From the NCBI GenBank assembly GCA_900772845.1, contig CAAGSD010000034.1, positions 1 to 40,204 of the forward strand: a stretch of DNA of 40,204 nucleotides. The letters are read 5' to 3'. The notes beneath the pieces were generated by a model that was not told the origin of the DNA, ran no database searches, and saw nothing but the letters and a program-made list of their open reading frames with translations. The first letter of the stretch is position 1. Each line of letters opens with the position of its first letter. The position numbers and the translations under genes were made by a program. Shown here one piece after another: positions 33,332 to 40,204 of the stretch. Source of the DNA: Lachnospiraceae bacterium. GTDB taxonomy: Bacteria > Bacillota > Clostridia > Lachnospirales > Lachnospiraceae.

Positions 33332-33365
33332 GAGCGAGTGGAAATTTCCCATTTTCCACTCGCTC
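33332..33365. terminator. Hairpin behind the anti-sigma-like gene
   Basis: GAGCGAGTGGAAA and TTTCCACTCGCTC form a perfect 13-bp stem with an eight-base loop, 27 bases behind the stop at 33392. There is no long T run, so termination strength is uncertain. Confidence 0.5.
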
Positions 33366-33391
33366 AACCCATCTCATTATAGCTTTTTCCG

Positions 33392-35068
33392 TTACTTCAG
33401 CGGTTCATAATAAAAATATGTTTTCGCCGGGTCTTTTCCGGAGATGTCCACGCCGGCTGCAGTCTGTCCCTGCACACCGCCTGTGGCTCCGATATAGAGG
33501 ATCCGTCCATCCGGAACGGTTACCGCACAGGTTCCTTCCGTACCACAGGGCATCTCCCAGACTTCCTGCGCCCTGGTAAATTCCGCATCTTCCAAACGGT
33601 AGGTATCAACGCCGCTGTATCCCCACAGGATAAAATCGGCATCATCACTCACACCTGCTGCCACCATATTCCACTGGTAGATTGTCCCTGTGCTCTGAGC
33701 AGCCTTCGCATTCTCCGTTACATTCCCCTGCGCCGGAAGAAAACACAACCGCTCCGGGTCTACTGACACTAATGTCACAGGGGCATCCCCTGCCGTGACC
33801 TCAGACATTGCCAGTGCTGCTACATAGACTTTTCCGTCTTTTCCCCGGCCCAGGGCTCCGGCACCTTGCACTGCATACGCACCGTCATCTGCCACCGTTC
33901 CAATGAGTTCTCCCTCTGCCGTATAGATCCGCACATAGCCGCCATCCTCCTGCATTCTCATCCGTGCATACAACCTGCCCTGTGCATCCGTTGCCATGCT
34001 ATCCACAATATTCCACTCCCGGTCTCCGGCCGCAAAGCTGTCCAAAAGCGTTCCTTCCGGACTGATATGGTAGATCACAGGCAACCGACCATGTTCTGCT
34101 CCCGGAGATGCCAGTCCGCGCAATGCCGCATAGACACTTCCGTCCGGTGCGATGCACAGGCTATATACCTCGCCGTCTTCATCGAAATCATCATAAAACT
34201 TTTCCGGGGTCCCACTGCCGCAAGCCAGATATTCCACCCGTGCTTTCCCTTCCATGGTGAACCCACCGACATACAGCCCCTGTTCTGCCGCCACAGCACA
34301 CCGGATACTGAGTTCTCCCGCATAGGCAATCTGCCATTCCTGTGCTGCAGTGTCTGCCCCCTGGACTACACTTGCCTCTCCTGCGCCCTGTGTCTGTTGT
34401 GATCCGCTTCCCTGTGACGCAACATCCGATATCGTACTATCTTCTGTCTTCACATATTCATAGTCGCCCGCCTCGATCTCTTCTGTGATTTTCGCCAGAC
34501 TATAATCTCTCTTCTCCCGGAAATCGATCAGCTCCAACAGTTCCTCATCCGTCATTTCCTCTTCCGGCAAGAAAAACGTGCTACGCTGAGCATAGAAAGC
34601 CACGCCCTTTTTGTATTTTTCAGGACTATCGAGCAAAGCAAGTTCCTTTTTCGGGAAATATCCTTCCTCCAGATATGCCTGCCTCAGTTCTTCCAGTCTG
34701 TTTTTTTCGCCGTCCGTAAGCGGTCTGCTGTAGCTATCCGCTGCAACATCTGCCTCCTGCAAACCGGAAAAATACGTTTCCAGTTTTTCATGATTCATGC
34801 TCTCCATCCGCGCCCGGTACAAGCCCGATGCCGTCACGGTAACAGAGGCAAAGAGCAGACAGGCTGCTGCCGGGATCACGATTCGTCTAAAGCCATAATG
34901 GCGTACCGTTTGATTTGCTCTCTTTCCATCCGTATTTTTGCTGTCCGCATTTTTCGGCTTAAGTCCCTCCAGAATATTCTTCACCGTCATATTCAGCGAC
35001 TCCGGCACTGCCATCCGTTCCGACTCCGCCATTTTTCTTATTTTTCTATCTAAATAATCATCTCTCAT
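33392..35068 (-). CDS. Anti-sigma-like membrane protein with beta-propeller ectodomain
   Basis: 558 residues from MRDDYLDRKIRKMAE. An N-terminal cytoplasmic segment of about 60 residues and one helix (IVIPAAACLLFASVTVTASG) are followed by a large outer region. From about 240 on, this looks like an NHL/six-blade propeller (SLCIAPDGSVYAALRG, SMATDAQGRLYARM, GRGKDGKVYVAAL, TVPDGRILYIG). It is encoded 60 bases behind an ECF sigma factor in the normal sigma/anti-sigma order. The N-terminus lacks a zinc-type HxxxCxxC motif. A role in holding the sigma factor is inferred. Confidence 0.75.
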   Translation of the reverse strand: MRDDYLDRKIRKMAESERMAVPESLNMTVKNILEGLKPKNADSKNTDGKRANQTVRHYGFRRIVIPAAACLLFASVTVTASGLYRARMESMNHEKLETYFSGLQEADVAADSYSRPLTDGEKNRLEELRQAYLEEGYFPKKELALLDSPEKYKKGVAFYAQRSTFFLPEEEMTDEELLELIDFREKRDYSLAKITEEIEAGDYEYVKTEDSTISDVASQGSGSQQTQGAGEASVVQGADTAAQEWQIAYAGELSIRCAVAAEQGLYVGGFTMEGKARVEYLACGSGTPEKFYDDFDEDGEVYSLCIAPDGSVYAALRGLASPGAEHGRLPVIYHISPEGTLLDSFAAGDREWNIVDSMATDAQGRLYARMRMQEDGGYVRIYTAEGELIGTVADDGAYAVQGAGALGRGKDGKVYVAALAMSEVTAGDAPVTLVSVDPERLCFLPAQGNVTENAKAAQSTGTIYQWNMVAAGVSDDADFILWGYSGVDTYRLEDAEFTRAQEVWEMPCGTEGTCAVTVPDGRILYIGATGGVQGQTAAGVDISGKDPAKTYFYYEPLK

Positions 35069-35128
35069 ATAAAACCTCATTTCTGCACATTCATTTGCGC
35101 ATAACGAATTTGTGCCAAGTACGCACGG

Positions 35129-35596
35129 TCACATAAGTTTCTCCCTTAACTGCTCCTTCGCCCGGTACAATCTCGATTTCACGGTTCCCTGCCTGCATTC
35201 TAATATCCTGCTGATCTCCGGGATCGTGCACTGTTCATAGTAAAACAGTACGATCACATCCCGGTATCCGCCATCCAGTTGCATGACAGCATCCCACAAT
35301 TCGTGATGTTCATCACAAAACGCAGGGGACAGATTCTCCTCCCATACCACCGCACCGATCCGCTTATTTTGCCGATAAATCTTTTTCGCTTCATTTGCCG
35401 TGATCTGTAAGATCCAGTTTTTAAAGCTGTCCGAATCCCGCAGCGTCCTTAACTTTTCATAGGCATGCAGTACCGCTTCACTGACAGCATCCTCCGCATC
35501 CGTACTGTTATTCAGAATAGAATATGCCAGTCGGTACATATGCAGGGTATAGCCCCGCACTTCCCGCGCAAATTCCTCTTTTGCCATAACTGACAA
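35129..35596 (-). CDS. ECF-type RNA polymerase sigma factor
   Basis: 155 residues with region 2 (MYRLAYSILNNSTDAEDAVSE, split as YRLAYSILNNS and DAEDAVSEAVLHAYE), linker, and region 4 (DVIVLFYYEQCTIPEISRIL, then ECRQGTVKSRLYRAKEQLR). It directs RNA polymerase to a small regulon, probably including the following anti-sigma-like gene. AGGAGA lies seven bases before a TTG at 35596; the ATG three codons later is 16 bases away, so the TTG start is preferred. The upstream 280 bases hold a 21-bp repeat tract and the TetR promoter region. Confidence 0.92.
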   Translation of the reverse strand: MSVMAKEEFAREVRGYTLHMYRLAYSILNNSTDAEDAVSEAVLHAYEKLRTLRDSDSFKNWILQITANEAKKIYRQNKRIGAVVWEENLSPAFCDEHHELWDAVMQLDGGYRDVIVLFYYEQCTIPEISRILECRQGTVKSRLYRAKEQLREKLM

Positions 35597-35688
35597 AGTA
35601 ACATCTCCTTCTCTTCGCCGGCTTCATACTATATGAGTCGCCGGACGGTAAAAAGGTTCCAGCATTTTTACAATTTATATTTCTCTTT

Positions 35689-35772
35689 TCAATATCTACT
35701 TTCGGTGCTTCAATGTCCACTTTTGATGTTTCAATGTCTACTTTTGATGTTTCAATGTCCACTTTTCCATTC
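35689..35772 (-). repeat. 21-bp tandem repeat, four units, coding for VDIETSK-type heptads
   Basis: Units begin at 35689, 35710, 35731 and 35752. On the minus strand they read VDIETSK, VDIETSK, VDIEAPK, VDIEKRN. Such heptads occur in the hinge of AlbA-type ATP-binding regulators. An 84-codon frame runs through them into the sigma gene, but has no ribosome site and nothing recognisable beyond, so I call it a gene remnant. Confidence 0.7.
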
Positions 35773-35875
35773 TTTAAACTGTACTTATATATATATTTCG
35801 ATTACACGGTTCTTTGATTCCAAAGTGCCATTTTGACACTTTGAACTTTCATTTTGGCACTATGAATACTTTCCC

Positions 35876-35904
35876 TTGACCCGCAAGTTAGTCTATGCTA
35901 ATAT
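35876..35904 (+). promoter_or_regulatory. Promoter of the TetR gene, start at the ATG
   Basis: TTGACC (35876-35881), a 17-base spacer, TAATAT (35899-35904). Transcription would begin near 35911, four bases before the ATG at 35915, leaving almost no leader. Confidence 0.65.
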
Positions 35905-35916
35905 AACAATTGTTAT
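35903..35916. promoter_or_regulatory. TetR operator overlapping the start codon
   Basis: ATAACAATTGTTAT is a perfect 14-bp palindrome overlapping the -10 box and the ATG. The same half-site (ATAAC / GTTAT) recurs at 36554-36573 before the methyltransferase. Confidence 0.7.
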
Positions 35917-36520
35917 GGAGACAGATCGTAAGAAAATCACGGAAGAAAACTTAATCCGCTGCGGCAGGGAAGAATTTCTGGAAAAAGGCTACGCCGGGGC
36001 GAACCTCCGGGATATCTGCAAACGGGTCGGAGTTACTACCGGGGCTTTTTATTTCTCTTTTGAAAATAAAGAGGCACTGCTGGGGGCAATTCTGGATCCC
36101 CTGATTGCCGAATATCAGAAAATGATGTATGAAATTACCAAAAGAGAACAGGAACATCCTGAGACCGCAGAGCAGAATGAACGTGAGATCATGGAATATA
36201 TCTGTGCGCACAGGCAGGAATGTGAACTGGTACTGGAGAAATGCTCCGGCAGCAAATACGAGTCTTTCCGGGATGTCGTCTTCAACAATATGTTCACGGC
36301 CTTTCAGGGCTATTATGAAAAACAACTGGGCTTTGTGCCCGATAAGGAATTGTTACGAATTCTGGCATCCATGAGGTTACATGGATTTCTGGAATTGATC
36401 AAGGGAGATTATGATATGGAACACCGCCTGTTCCTGACGAAAGCCATCGGTATTCACGCCGATGCCGGAACGCAGGGTTTAATTGCATATTTCAAGAGTA
36501 AGAAGGATGCTCACCGTTAA
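35915..36520 (+). CDS. TetR-family transcriptional regulator
   Basis: 201 residues from METDRKKITEENLIRCG. The N-terminal HTH is typical (EEFLEKGYAGANLRDICKRV, then GVTTGAFYFSFENKEALLGA); a helical ligand domain follows. The start lies in a palindrome, with the promoter's -10 box 11 bases upstream, so the transcript appears leaderless. A TTG at 35876 gives a longer frame, but that base triplet is the -35 box. The next gene has the same operator half-sites, so the regulator likely controls itself and the methyltransferase. Ligand unknown. Confidence 0.88.
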   Translation: METDRKKITEENLIRCGREEFLEKGYAGANLRDICKRVGVTTGAFYFSFENKEALLGAILDPLIAEYQKMMYEITKREQEHPETAEQNEREIMEYICAHRQECELVLEKCSGSKYESFRDVVFNNMFTAFQGYYEKQLGFVPDKELLRILASMRLHGFLELIKGDYDMEHRLFLTKAIGIHADAGTQGLIAYFKSKKDAHR

Positions 36521-36540
36521 TGCGGTGGGCATTTTCTTTT
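36509..36540 (+). terminator. Terminator of the TetR gene
   Basis: GCTCACCG pairs with CGGTGGGC (one G-U), then ATTTTCTTTT. The stem spans the stop codon of the gene. Confidence 0.7.
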
Positions 36541-36553
36541 ATAAAAAATAACA

Positions 36554-36573
36554 AATATAACTTTTGTTATATT
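36554..36573. promoter_or_regulatory. Operator before the methyltransferase gene
   Basis: AATATAAC-TTTT-GTTATATT has perfect eight-base arms. It shares ATATAAC/GTTAT with the palindrome at the TetR start. It lies 25 bases before the ATG at 36599, next to the ribosome site. Confidence 0.7.
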
Positions 36574-36598
36574 CAGAAAACAAGTAGGAGGATTAGTT

Positions 36599-37387
36599 AT
36601 GAACAAAAACGTGAACTACGGAAACTGGGTACCTGAGAAGATGTTGGCACTGTGTTATGTTGCTGCAGCCGTGCTCGGCATTGCCGCCTGCGTGACCGGG
36701 CCGGTGCTGCATCTTGCCATTCTGGCATGGATTCTGGGCATTTTGGCTGCAATCTGCGTGGTCTATGGCATCTACATGCATATCTGTCATGAATTGTTTG
36801 CCTTCGGGAAGGGCAACATGATGGCAAAAGTCCATCAGCACCTCGTAGATCATCTGGAATGGGACGGCGAAGGTACGCTGCTCGACATCGGATGTGGTGC
36901 GGCTGCCCTGACGATCCGCTGCGCCAAGGCTTTCCCCAAGGCAAAACTCGTCGGTATGGACTACTGGGGTGCCGAGTGGAACTATGCCAAAGAGCAATGT
37001 GAAGCCAATGCGAAAGCGGAGGGTGTTGCCGACCGGATCACCTTCCACAAAGGAGATGCCGCCCATCTGGAAGATCCGGATGAGACCTTCGATGCCACTG
37101 TCAGCAACTTTGTCTTCCACGAAGTCCGTTCCGCCAAGGATAAACGGGATGTGGTCAGAGAAGCTCTGCGCATAGTCAAAAAGGGCGGTGCCTTCTCCTT
37201 TCAGGACATGTTCTCCCAGAAAGCACTCTACGGTGACATGGAAGAATTTGTCGAAGAATTGAAAAAAGAAGGAATCACAGAAATTCACTACATCGGAAAT
37301 CTTGAGAAGAAACTGGATTTTATCCCGGGATATGTCGCTGCTCCCTGGATGATCTCCGGCATGGGAATCCTGTACGGGCGGAAATAA
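36599..37387 (+). CDS. Membrane-anchored SAM-dependent methyltransferase
   Basis: 262 residues. Two helices (about 14-36 and 39-60) precede a class I methyltransferase domain with SAM loop LLDIGCGAAALTIRCA (about 93-108), acidic residue in LVGMDYWG, and motif II/III-like FDATVSNFVFHEV and LRIVKKGGAFSFQD. The substrate is unknown; the membrane anchor suggests lipids or hydrophobic small molecules. GTAGGAGG precedes the ATG. Control by the upstream TetR gene is inferred from the shared operator. Confidence 0.85.
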   Translation: MNKNVNYGNWVPEKMLALCYVAAAVLGIAACVTGPVLHLAILAWILGILAAICVVYGIYMHICHELFAFGKGNMMAKVHQHLVDHLEWDGEGTLLDIGCGAAALTIRCAKAFPKAKLVGMDYWGAEWNYAKEQCEANAKAEGVADRITFHKGDAAHLEDPDETFDATVSNFVFHEVRSAKDKRDVVREALRIVKKGGAFSFQDMFSQKALYGDMEEFVEELKKEGITEIHYIGNLEKKLDFIPGYVAAPWMISGMGILYGRK

Positions 37388-37420
37388 TCACGAAAATCAA
37401 AAATGTTTTTATATAAAACC

Positions 37421-37463
37421 ATCCCGGACACTGTGTCTGTCTCACAAGCACAGTGTCCGGGAT
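37421..37463. terminator. Bidirectional terminator between convergent genes
   Basis: ATCCCGGACACTGTG and its exact complement form a 15-bp stem. T-rich sequence follows on both sides, GGTTTTATAT on the minus strand. Confidence 0.85.
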
Positions 37464-37489
37464 GTCAAATTTCTTCTTATATGTCCACC

Positions 37490-38623
37490 CTATAATGTAA
37501 TATTGATCACCGGCATGGGAGCCGCCGGTACGCCTACGCCGACAGCATCTGCGGAAAATGAAGTCCCGGTCATGCCGACGGAAACCGCTCCGGTGTTCCC
37601 GGTGGGAATGACTGCATTGTCTTTCATTTTCTCCAGGTGGTCGAAGACTGCTTTCAGGTACTCCGCATCGGCCTTGACGATGTCTTTCATCTCTTTGTTG
37701 CGGTGTTTGATCTTCATCATCTTGAGGTCTGCGGGATCCATCTCCCTGTCCACCGAGACCGCAGTATCCGATAATCCATCCAGCCCCATCTCTTCCATTA
37801 GGTCACGTAAGCTATCGGACATTTCCTGCATCATCTCAGAGGTGAAATCGCTCATTTCCGACATAAAGTCTCCTGCCTGTGCATAGAATTCATCCATGCC
37901 GAGATCAACATAATCGGATATATCATAGCTGTCCCCGGCATACTCATACGCAGAGAAATCCCCGGACACTTCATCCGCTGGATCTTCCGCAGACATTTCT
38001 TCTGCATTCCGCGCGTTTTCAGCTTCTGCGCCTGGCACATCCTTCGTTTCTTCTTCGCTGATCCGGTCTCCCTGACAGATTCCGCCGGCAGCCTTCATCA
38101 TTTCCTCTTCTTCGAGATGTTTTGCTTTCTTCTTCGCCACACGTTCCATAGCCTGTGCATGAGCGATTGCTGCGTCGATCTCTTCACTGTCGCTGTCACT
38201 GTCACTGTTCTGCTTCTGACGCTTCAGGCGCATGATCTCTCTTCTCGCCTGTCCGGCTGCCTGCTTCGCCGCCTGGGAAGTCTTGCTCCGCAATATCTTC
38301 GACGAAATACTTTTAAACTGGTACTTCAGTTTTTTCAGGGCTAATGTTGTATTTTTTGTCTGCTGTCTCTGATTGCGCAGCGATTCACTGTAACTTAAAG
38401 TACTCGTCACAATAGAATCCTGTCCCCAACTGTTCGCCGCCTGTGTCTGCGCACTTTGACTGTCTCTGGACAGCATTCTACGAATGTCGGTGACAGAACT
38501 TTTATTTTTTGCTCCGAAGATACTGTTCTGCTTGTTCTGCGTCTTCCTTCCTCCGGAAAATGCCTGCGGCACTCCGGCATTGCCGCTTCCGTAAGCCCCT
38601 CCGGACTTCCCCATAGAAATCAT
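37490..38623 (-). CDS. Hypothetical coiled-coil protein next to DUF6033
   Basis: 377 residues. A Gly/Ser/Asn-rich N-terminus (GKSGGAYGSGNAGVPQAFSG) leads to a basic helical region (about 75-145: LKKLKYQFKSISSKILRS), an SDSDSDSEE patch, an acidic stretch, and a Met-rich segment (FMSEMSDFTSEMMQEMSDSL). It has no signal peptide or membrane helix. It starts 11 bases behind the DUF6033 gene, so it is almost certainly co-transcribed. No function known; by neighbourhood it could be motility-linked. GGTGAGG precedes the ATG. Confidence 0.75.
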   Translation of the reverse strand: MISMGKSGGAYGSGNAGVPQAFSGGRKTQNKQNSIFGAKNKSSVTDIRRMLSRDSQSAQTQAANSWGQDSIVTSTLSYSESLRNQRQQTKNTTLALKKLKYQFKSISSKILRSKTSQAAKQAAGQARREIMRLKRQKQNSDSDSDSEEIDAAIAHAQAMERVAKKKAKHLEEEEMMKAAGGICQGDRISEEETKDVPGAEAENARNAEEMSAEDPADEVSGDFSAYEYAGDSYDISDYVDLGMDEFYAQAGDFMSEMSDFTSEMMQEMSDSLRDLMEEMGLDGLSDTAVSVDREMDPADLKMMKIKHRNKEMKDIVKADAEYLKAVFDHLEKMKDNAVIPTGNTGAVSVGMTGTSFSADAVGVGVPAAPMPVINITL

Positions 38624-38634
38624 ACAACCTCACC

Positions 38635-39474
38635 TTACCCTCTGAAGTCAAAGTTCTGGCCGACCTGCCGTTCACTTGCAGTCTGCACACTGTCACTCCG
38701 CTGATTAAAATTGTAGGTTTCTATCTTAGACAACAGTTCTTCTATGGAACCGGCGCTGATCGTTACCGTATCCTCTGTGCCGGTTTCCTCCTTGTTGTCT
38801 GCTATCTTATCCGACTTCTTGTCTTTTAGCCGTTCTTCCTTTTCTTTCTTAGCAGCCTTCTTCTCCGCAGCTTTTTTCTCTGCTCTCTTCTGCTCGCCTT
38901 TTTCCTCGATTCTCGCCTTCTGGTCTGCGCTTGACTTCTTCAGCACTGCAAAAAATGACAATGTGCCTCCATCATTTACCTGCATTCCATAGCCCTTGAC
39001 GCTTGCCCCTGACTTCTCAATGCTGCTCTTTAACTGCTGCATCTGTGCAGCCGCACCGCTCAAGATTCCCTCATACTGTTTGCGGTAGCTCTCATCTGTC
39101 GCCATCCGCTCGATCTTGTCTTCATCGATCAGTACCACCGTCTTAAAGCTGTTGGCATACTGCGCGGCATTTGCCTTTGCATTTTCCTTCTGGTCACGGC
39201 TTACCAGAATAAAATCATAATTGCCGTACTTCTTTTTCAGCTGTTCATAATACTTCTGTGCCTTCTCCGACAGCTCCGGCTGACCGATGGTTCTGCCGTA
39301 GTCCGCAGTTTTCCCCCTGGTCTGTGCCGTTTCGGACGTCTTTCCCGTACCTGTTGTGCCGGCTGTCTTATCCGGTGTTCCGAATACCTCCGACTTCTTC
39401 GTCTTCGTACTCTTGCTGTAATCACTCTGTGCAGCATACGCACCTATGCTGCCGGTTGCTCCGATTCCCGCCAT
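38635..39474 (-). CDS. DUF6033 family protein
   Basis: 279 residues from MAGIGATGSIGAYAAQSDYS. The N-terminal third is Thr/Lys/Gly-rich; the conserved centre includes KYYEQLKKKYGNYDFILVSRD, AAQYANSFKTVVLIDEDKI and YGMQVNDGGTLSFFAVLKK; then a Lys/Glu/Ala-rich helix and a C-terminal tail. The YGNYDFILVSRD and VVLIDEDKIERMA segments are what I recognise as DUF6033 (function unknown). AAGGAGG precedes the start. It heads a two-gene unit with a possible flagellar-type promoter 60 bases upstream. Confidence 0.8.
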   Translation of the reverse strand: MAGIGATGSIGAYAAQSDYSKSTKTKKSEVFGTPDKTAGTTGTGKTSETAQTRGKTADYGRTIGQPELSEKAQKYYEQLKKKYGNYDFILVSRDQKENAKANAAQYANSFKTVVLIDEDKIERMATDESYRKQYEGILSGAAAQMQQLKSSIEKSGASVKGYGMQVNDGGTLSFFAVLKKSSADQKARIEEKGEQKRAEKKAAEKKAAKKEKEERLKDKKSDKIADNKEETGTEDTVTISAGSIEELLSKIETYNFNQRSDSVQTASERQVGQNFDFRG

Positions 39475-39536
39475 AATTATTTCCTCCTTGAAAATAAATG
39501 CCAAATCCGTTTGTTTACCTGGTTCCTCTATTGAGA

Positions 39537-39564
39537 ATATCGGACAACTTCTCCGACTTTTTTA
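39537..39564 (-). promoter_or_regulatory. Possible sigma-D (sigma-28, flagellar) promoter
   Basis: Minus strand TAAA (39564-39561), a 16-base spacer, TCCGATAT (39544-39537), one base off the flagellar -10 form GCCGATAT. It precedes the DUF6033 operon and sits next to a chemoreceptor gene. Confidence 0.4.
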
Positions 39565-39598
39565 TACACACCAAAAGGAAACATGCAAAAATGTGCAA

Positions 39599-39643
39599 AA
39601 AAACCGCCTTTCTGCGCCTTTGTGGATCAGAAAAACGGTTTTT
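39599..39643 (-). terminator. Terminator of the chemoreceptor gene
   Basis: AAAAACCG...TTTCTG pairs with CAGAAA...CGGTTTTT, and seven T follow on the minus strand. It lies 22 bases behind the stop at 39665. Confidence 0.85.
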
Positions 39644-39664
39644 CGTAAACTTTATTCTGAATTA

Positions 39665-40204
39665 CTATTGATTCAAATGGTTGATCGTAACATGCAGCTC
39701 TCCCAACAGCTTCTTAATGTCCGCACTTGAGGTCGCCATATCTCTTGCTAACTTCTGTACTTCCGTTGCCACCACAGCGAAGCCCTTGCCCTGATCTCCG
39801 GCTCTTGCTGCCTCAATCGAAGCATTCAGTGCCAGAATCTGCTGTCTCTTGCTGTAACCATCGATTTCCTTGGTCTTGTCCGTTGCTTCCTCAATCTGTT
39901 CTGCGGCTTTCGTGATGCCACCCTTTAACTCACCTACCAGATTCTCATTTTTCTGGTTGGCGTAGCTGGCTCTCACGAACATATTGATCACATCTCCCAG
40001 CAGATTTGCGGATGCATCTATCTGTTCCTTGGTCTTCACATTTACCTTTTTCAGAGCCTTAATATATTTATCCTCATCAATACCCAGTTCTCTCGCTGTC
40101 TGACGGAACTTCTCCTCATCCGGATTCTCCGGCAGCACCTGTCCTCCGATAATACTGCCCAGCACGGTTCCATCCTCCAGTGTGATCGGAATACCGAAAT
40201 CCAC
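39665..40204 (-). CDS. Soluble PocR-domain methyl-accepting chemotaxis protein (partial)
   Basis: Only the last 179 or so residues are in the window; the gene continues past the right edge. The visible N-terminal part (FGIPITLEDGTVLGSIIGGQVL, split as FGIPITLEDGTVLGSI and IGGQVLPE) is a PocR-type ligand domain. The signalling tip (QILALNASIEAARAGDQG and FAVVATEVQKLARD) is that of chemoreceptors. The C-terminal half of the normal long coiled coil is very short, ending in HVTINHLNQ, so this is a short soluble receptor. The host is therefore likely chemotactic. The true start is not visible. Confidence 0.85.
   Translation of the reverse strand: MDFGIPITLEDGTVLGSIIGGQVLPENPDEEKFRQTARELGIDEDKYIKALKKVNVKTKEQIDASANLLGDVINMFVRASYANQKNENLVGELKGGITKAAEQIEEATDKTKEIDGYSKRQQILALNASIEAARAGDQGKGFAVVATEVQKLARDMATSSADIKKLLGELHVTINHLNQ

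Noticed and set aside
35508..35762. An 84-codon gene through the 21-bp repeats
   Set aside because: No ribosome site, GTG start inside the repeat, and it overlaps the true sigma factor gene.

Overview
The window looks like a chromosomal segment of a Gram-positive Clostridia bacterium, most likely Lachnospiraceae. This is an inference from protein style, AGGAGG-type ribosome sites, lipoprotein signals, the FeoB-associated Cys-rich peptide, the DUF951 and DUF6033 proteins and the PocR-type chemoreceptor. No rRNA or tRNA genes were seen. Most genes are on the minus strand.

Layout. 1-2500: core genes rpsF-ssb-rpsR with promoter and terminator, then a DUF951 protein and a YdcF/DUF218 membrane protein. 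2611-6540: a Sir2 deacylase on the plus strand, converging with a two-gene heterodimeric beta-galactosidase (lacL-lacM type). The sugar ABC permease once upstream of lacL survives only as a decayed fragment. 6666-9895: plus-strand genes for an AGCS sodium:amino-acid symporter, an ATC-hydrolase-family protein and a metallophosphoesterase. The gap between the first two carries an unusual helically phased array of 8-bp inverted arms. 9915-10587: a gene-free, repeat-rich element with nested inverted repeats and 52-bp tandem hairpins. 10585-15714: a ferrous-iron region (HMA protein, Fur-like regulator, 46-aa Cys-rich peptide, FeoB, two FeoA proteins) read from a promoter overlapped by a palindrome, opposite a DtxR/MntR-type regulator.

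15786-17369: a hipBA toxin-antitoxin pair. 17574-23869: secreted or lipoprotein-like genes, including an orphan solute-binding protein, with traces of duplication and deletion, then a DUF4143 ATPase. 24040-30932: two tandem, very large BlaR1-like M56 metallopeptidase receptors with a DUF2500-like gene between them and no BlaI repressor in the window. 31033-35596: small paralogous membrane-anchored proteins, a broken HTH gene, an anti-sigma-like protein and an ECF sigma factor. 35876-37387: an apparently leaderless TetR regulator and a membrane-anchored methyltransferase sharing a matching operator. 37490-40204: two proteins (one DUF6033) behind a possible flagellar-type promoter, then a soluble PocR chemoreceptor cut by the window end.

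The strongest unexplained signals are the phased array at 8107-8364, the nested-repeat element at 9915-10587, the covarying hairpin repeated in the feo region, the 55-bp palindrome before the second M56 receptor, and the leaderless TetR gene whose operator covers its start codon. All functions are read from sequence by recognition; no searches were run.
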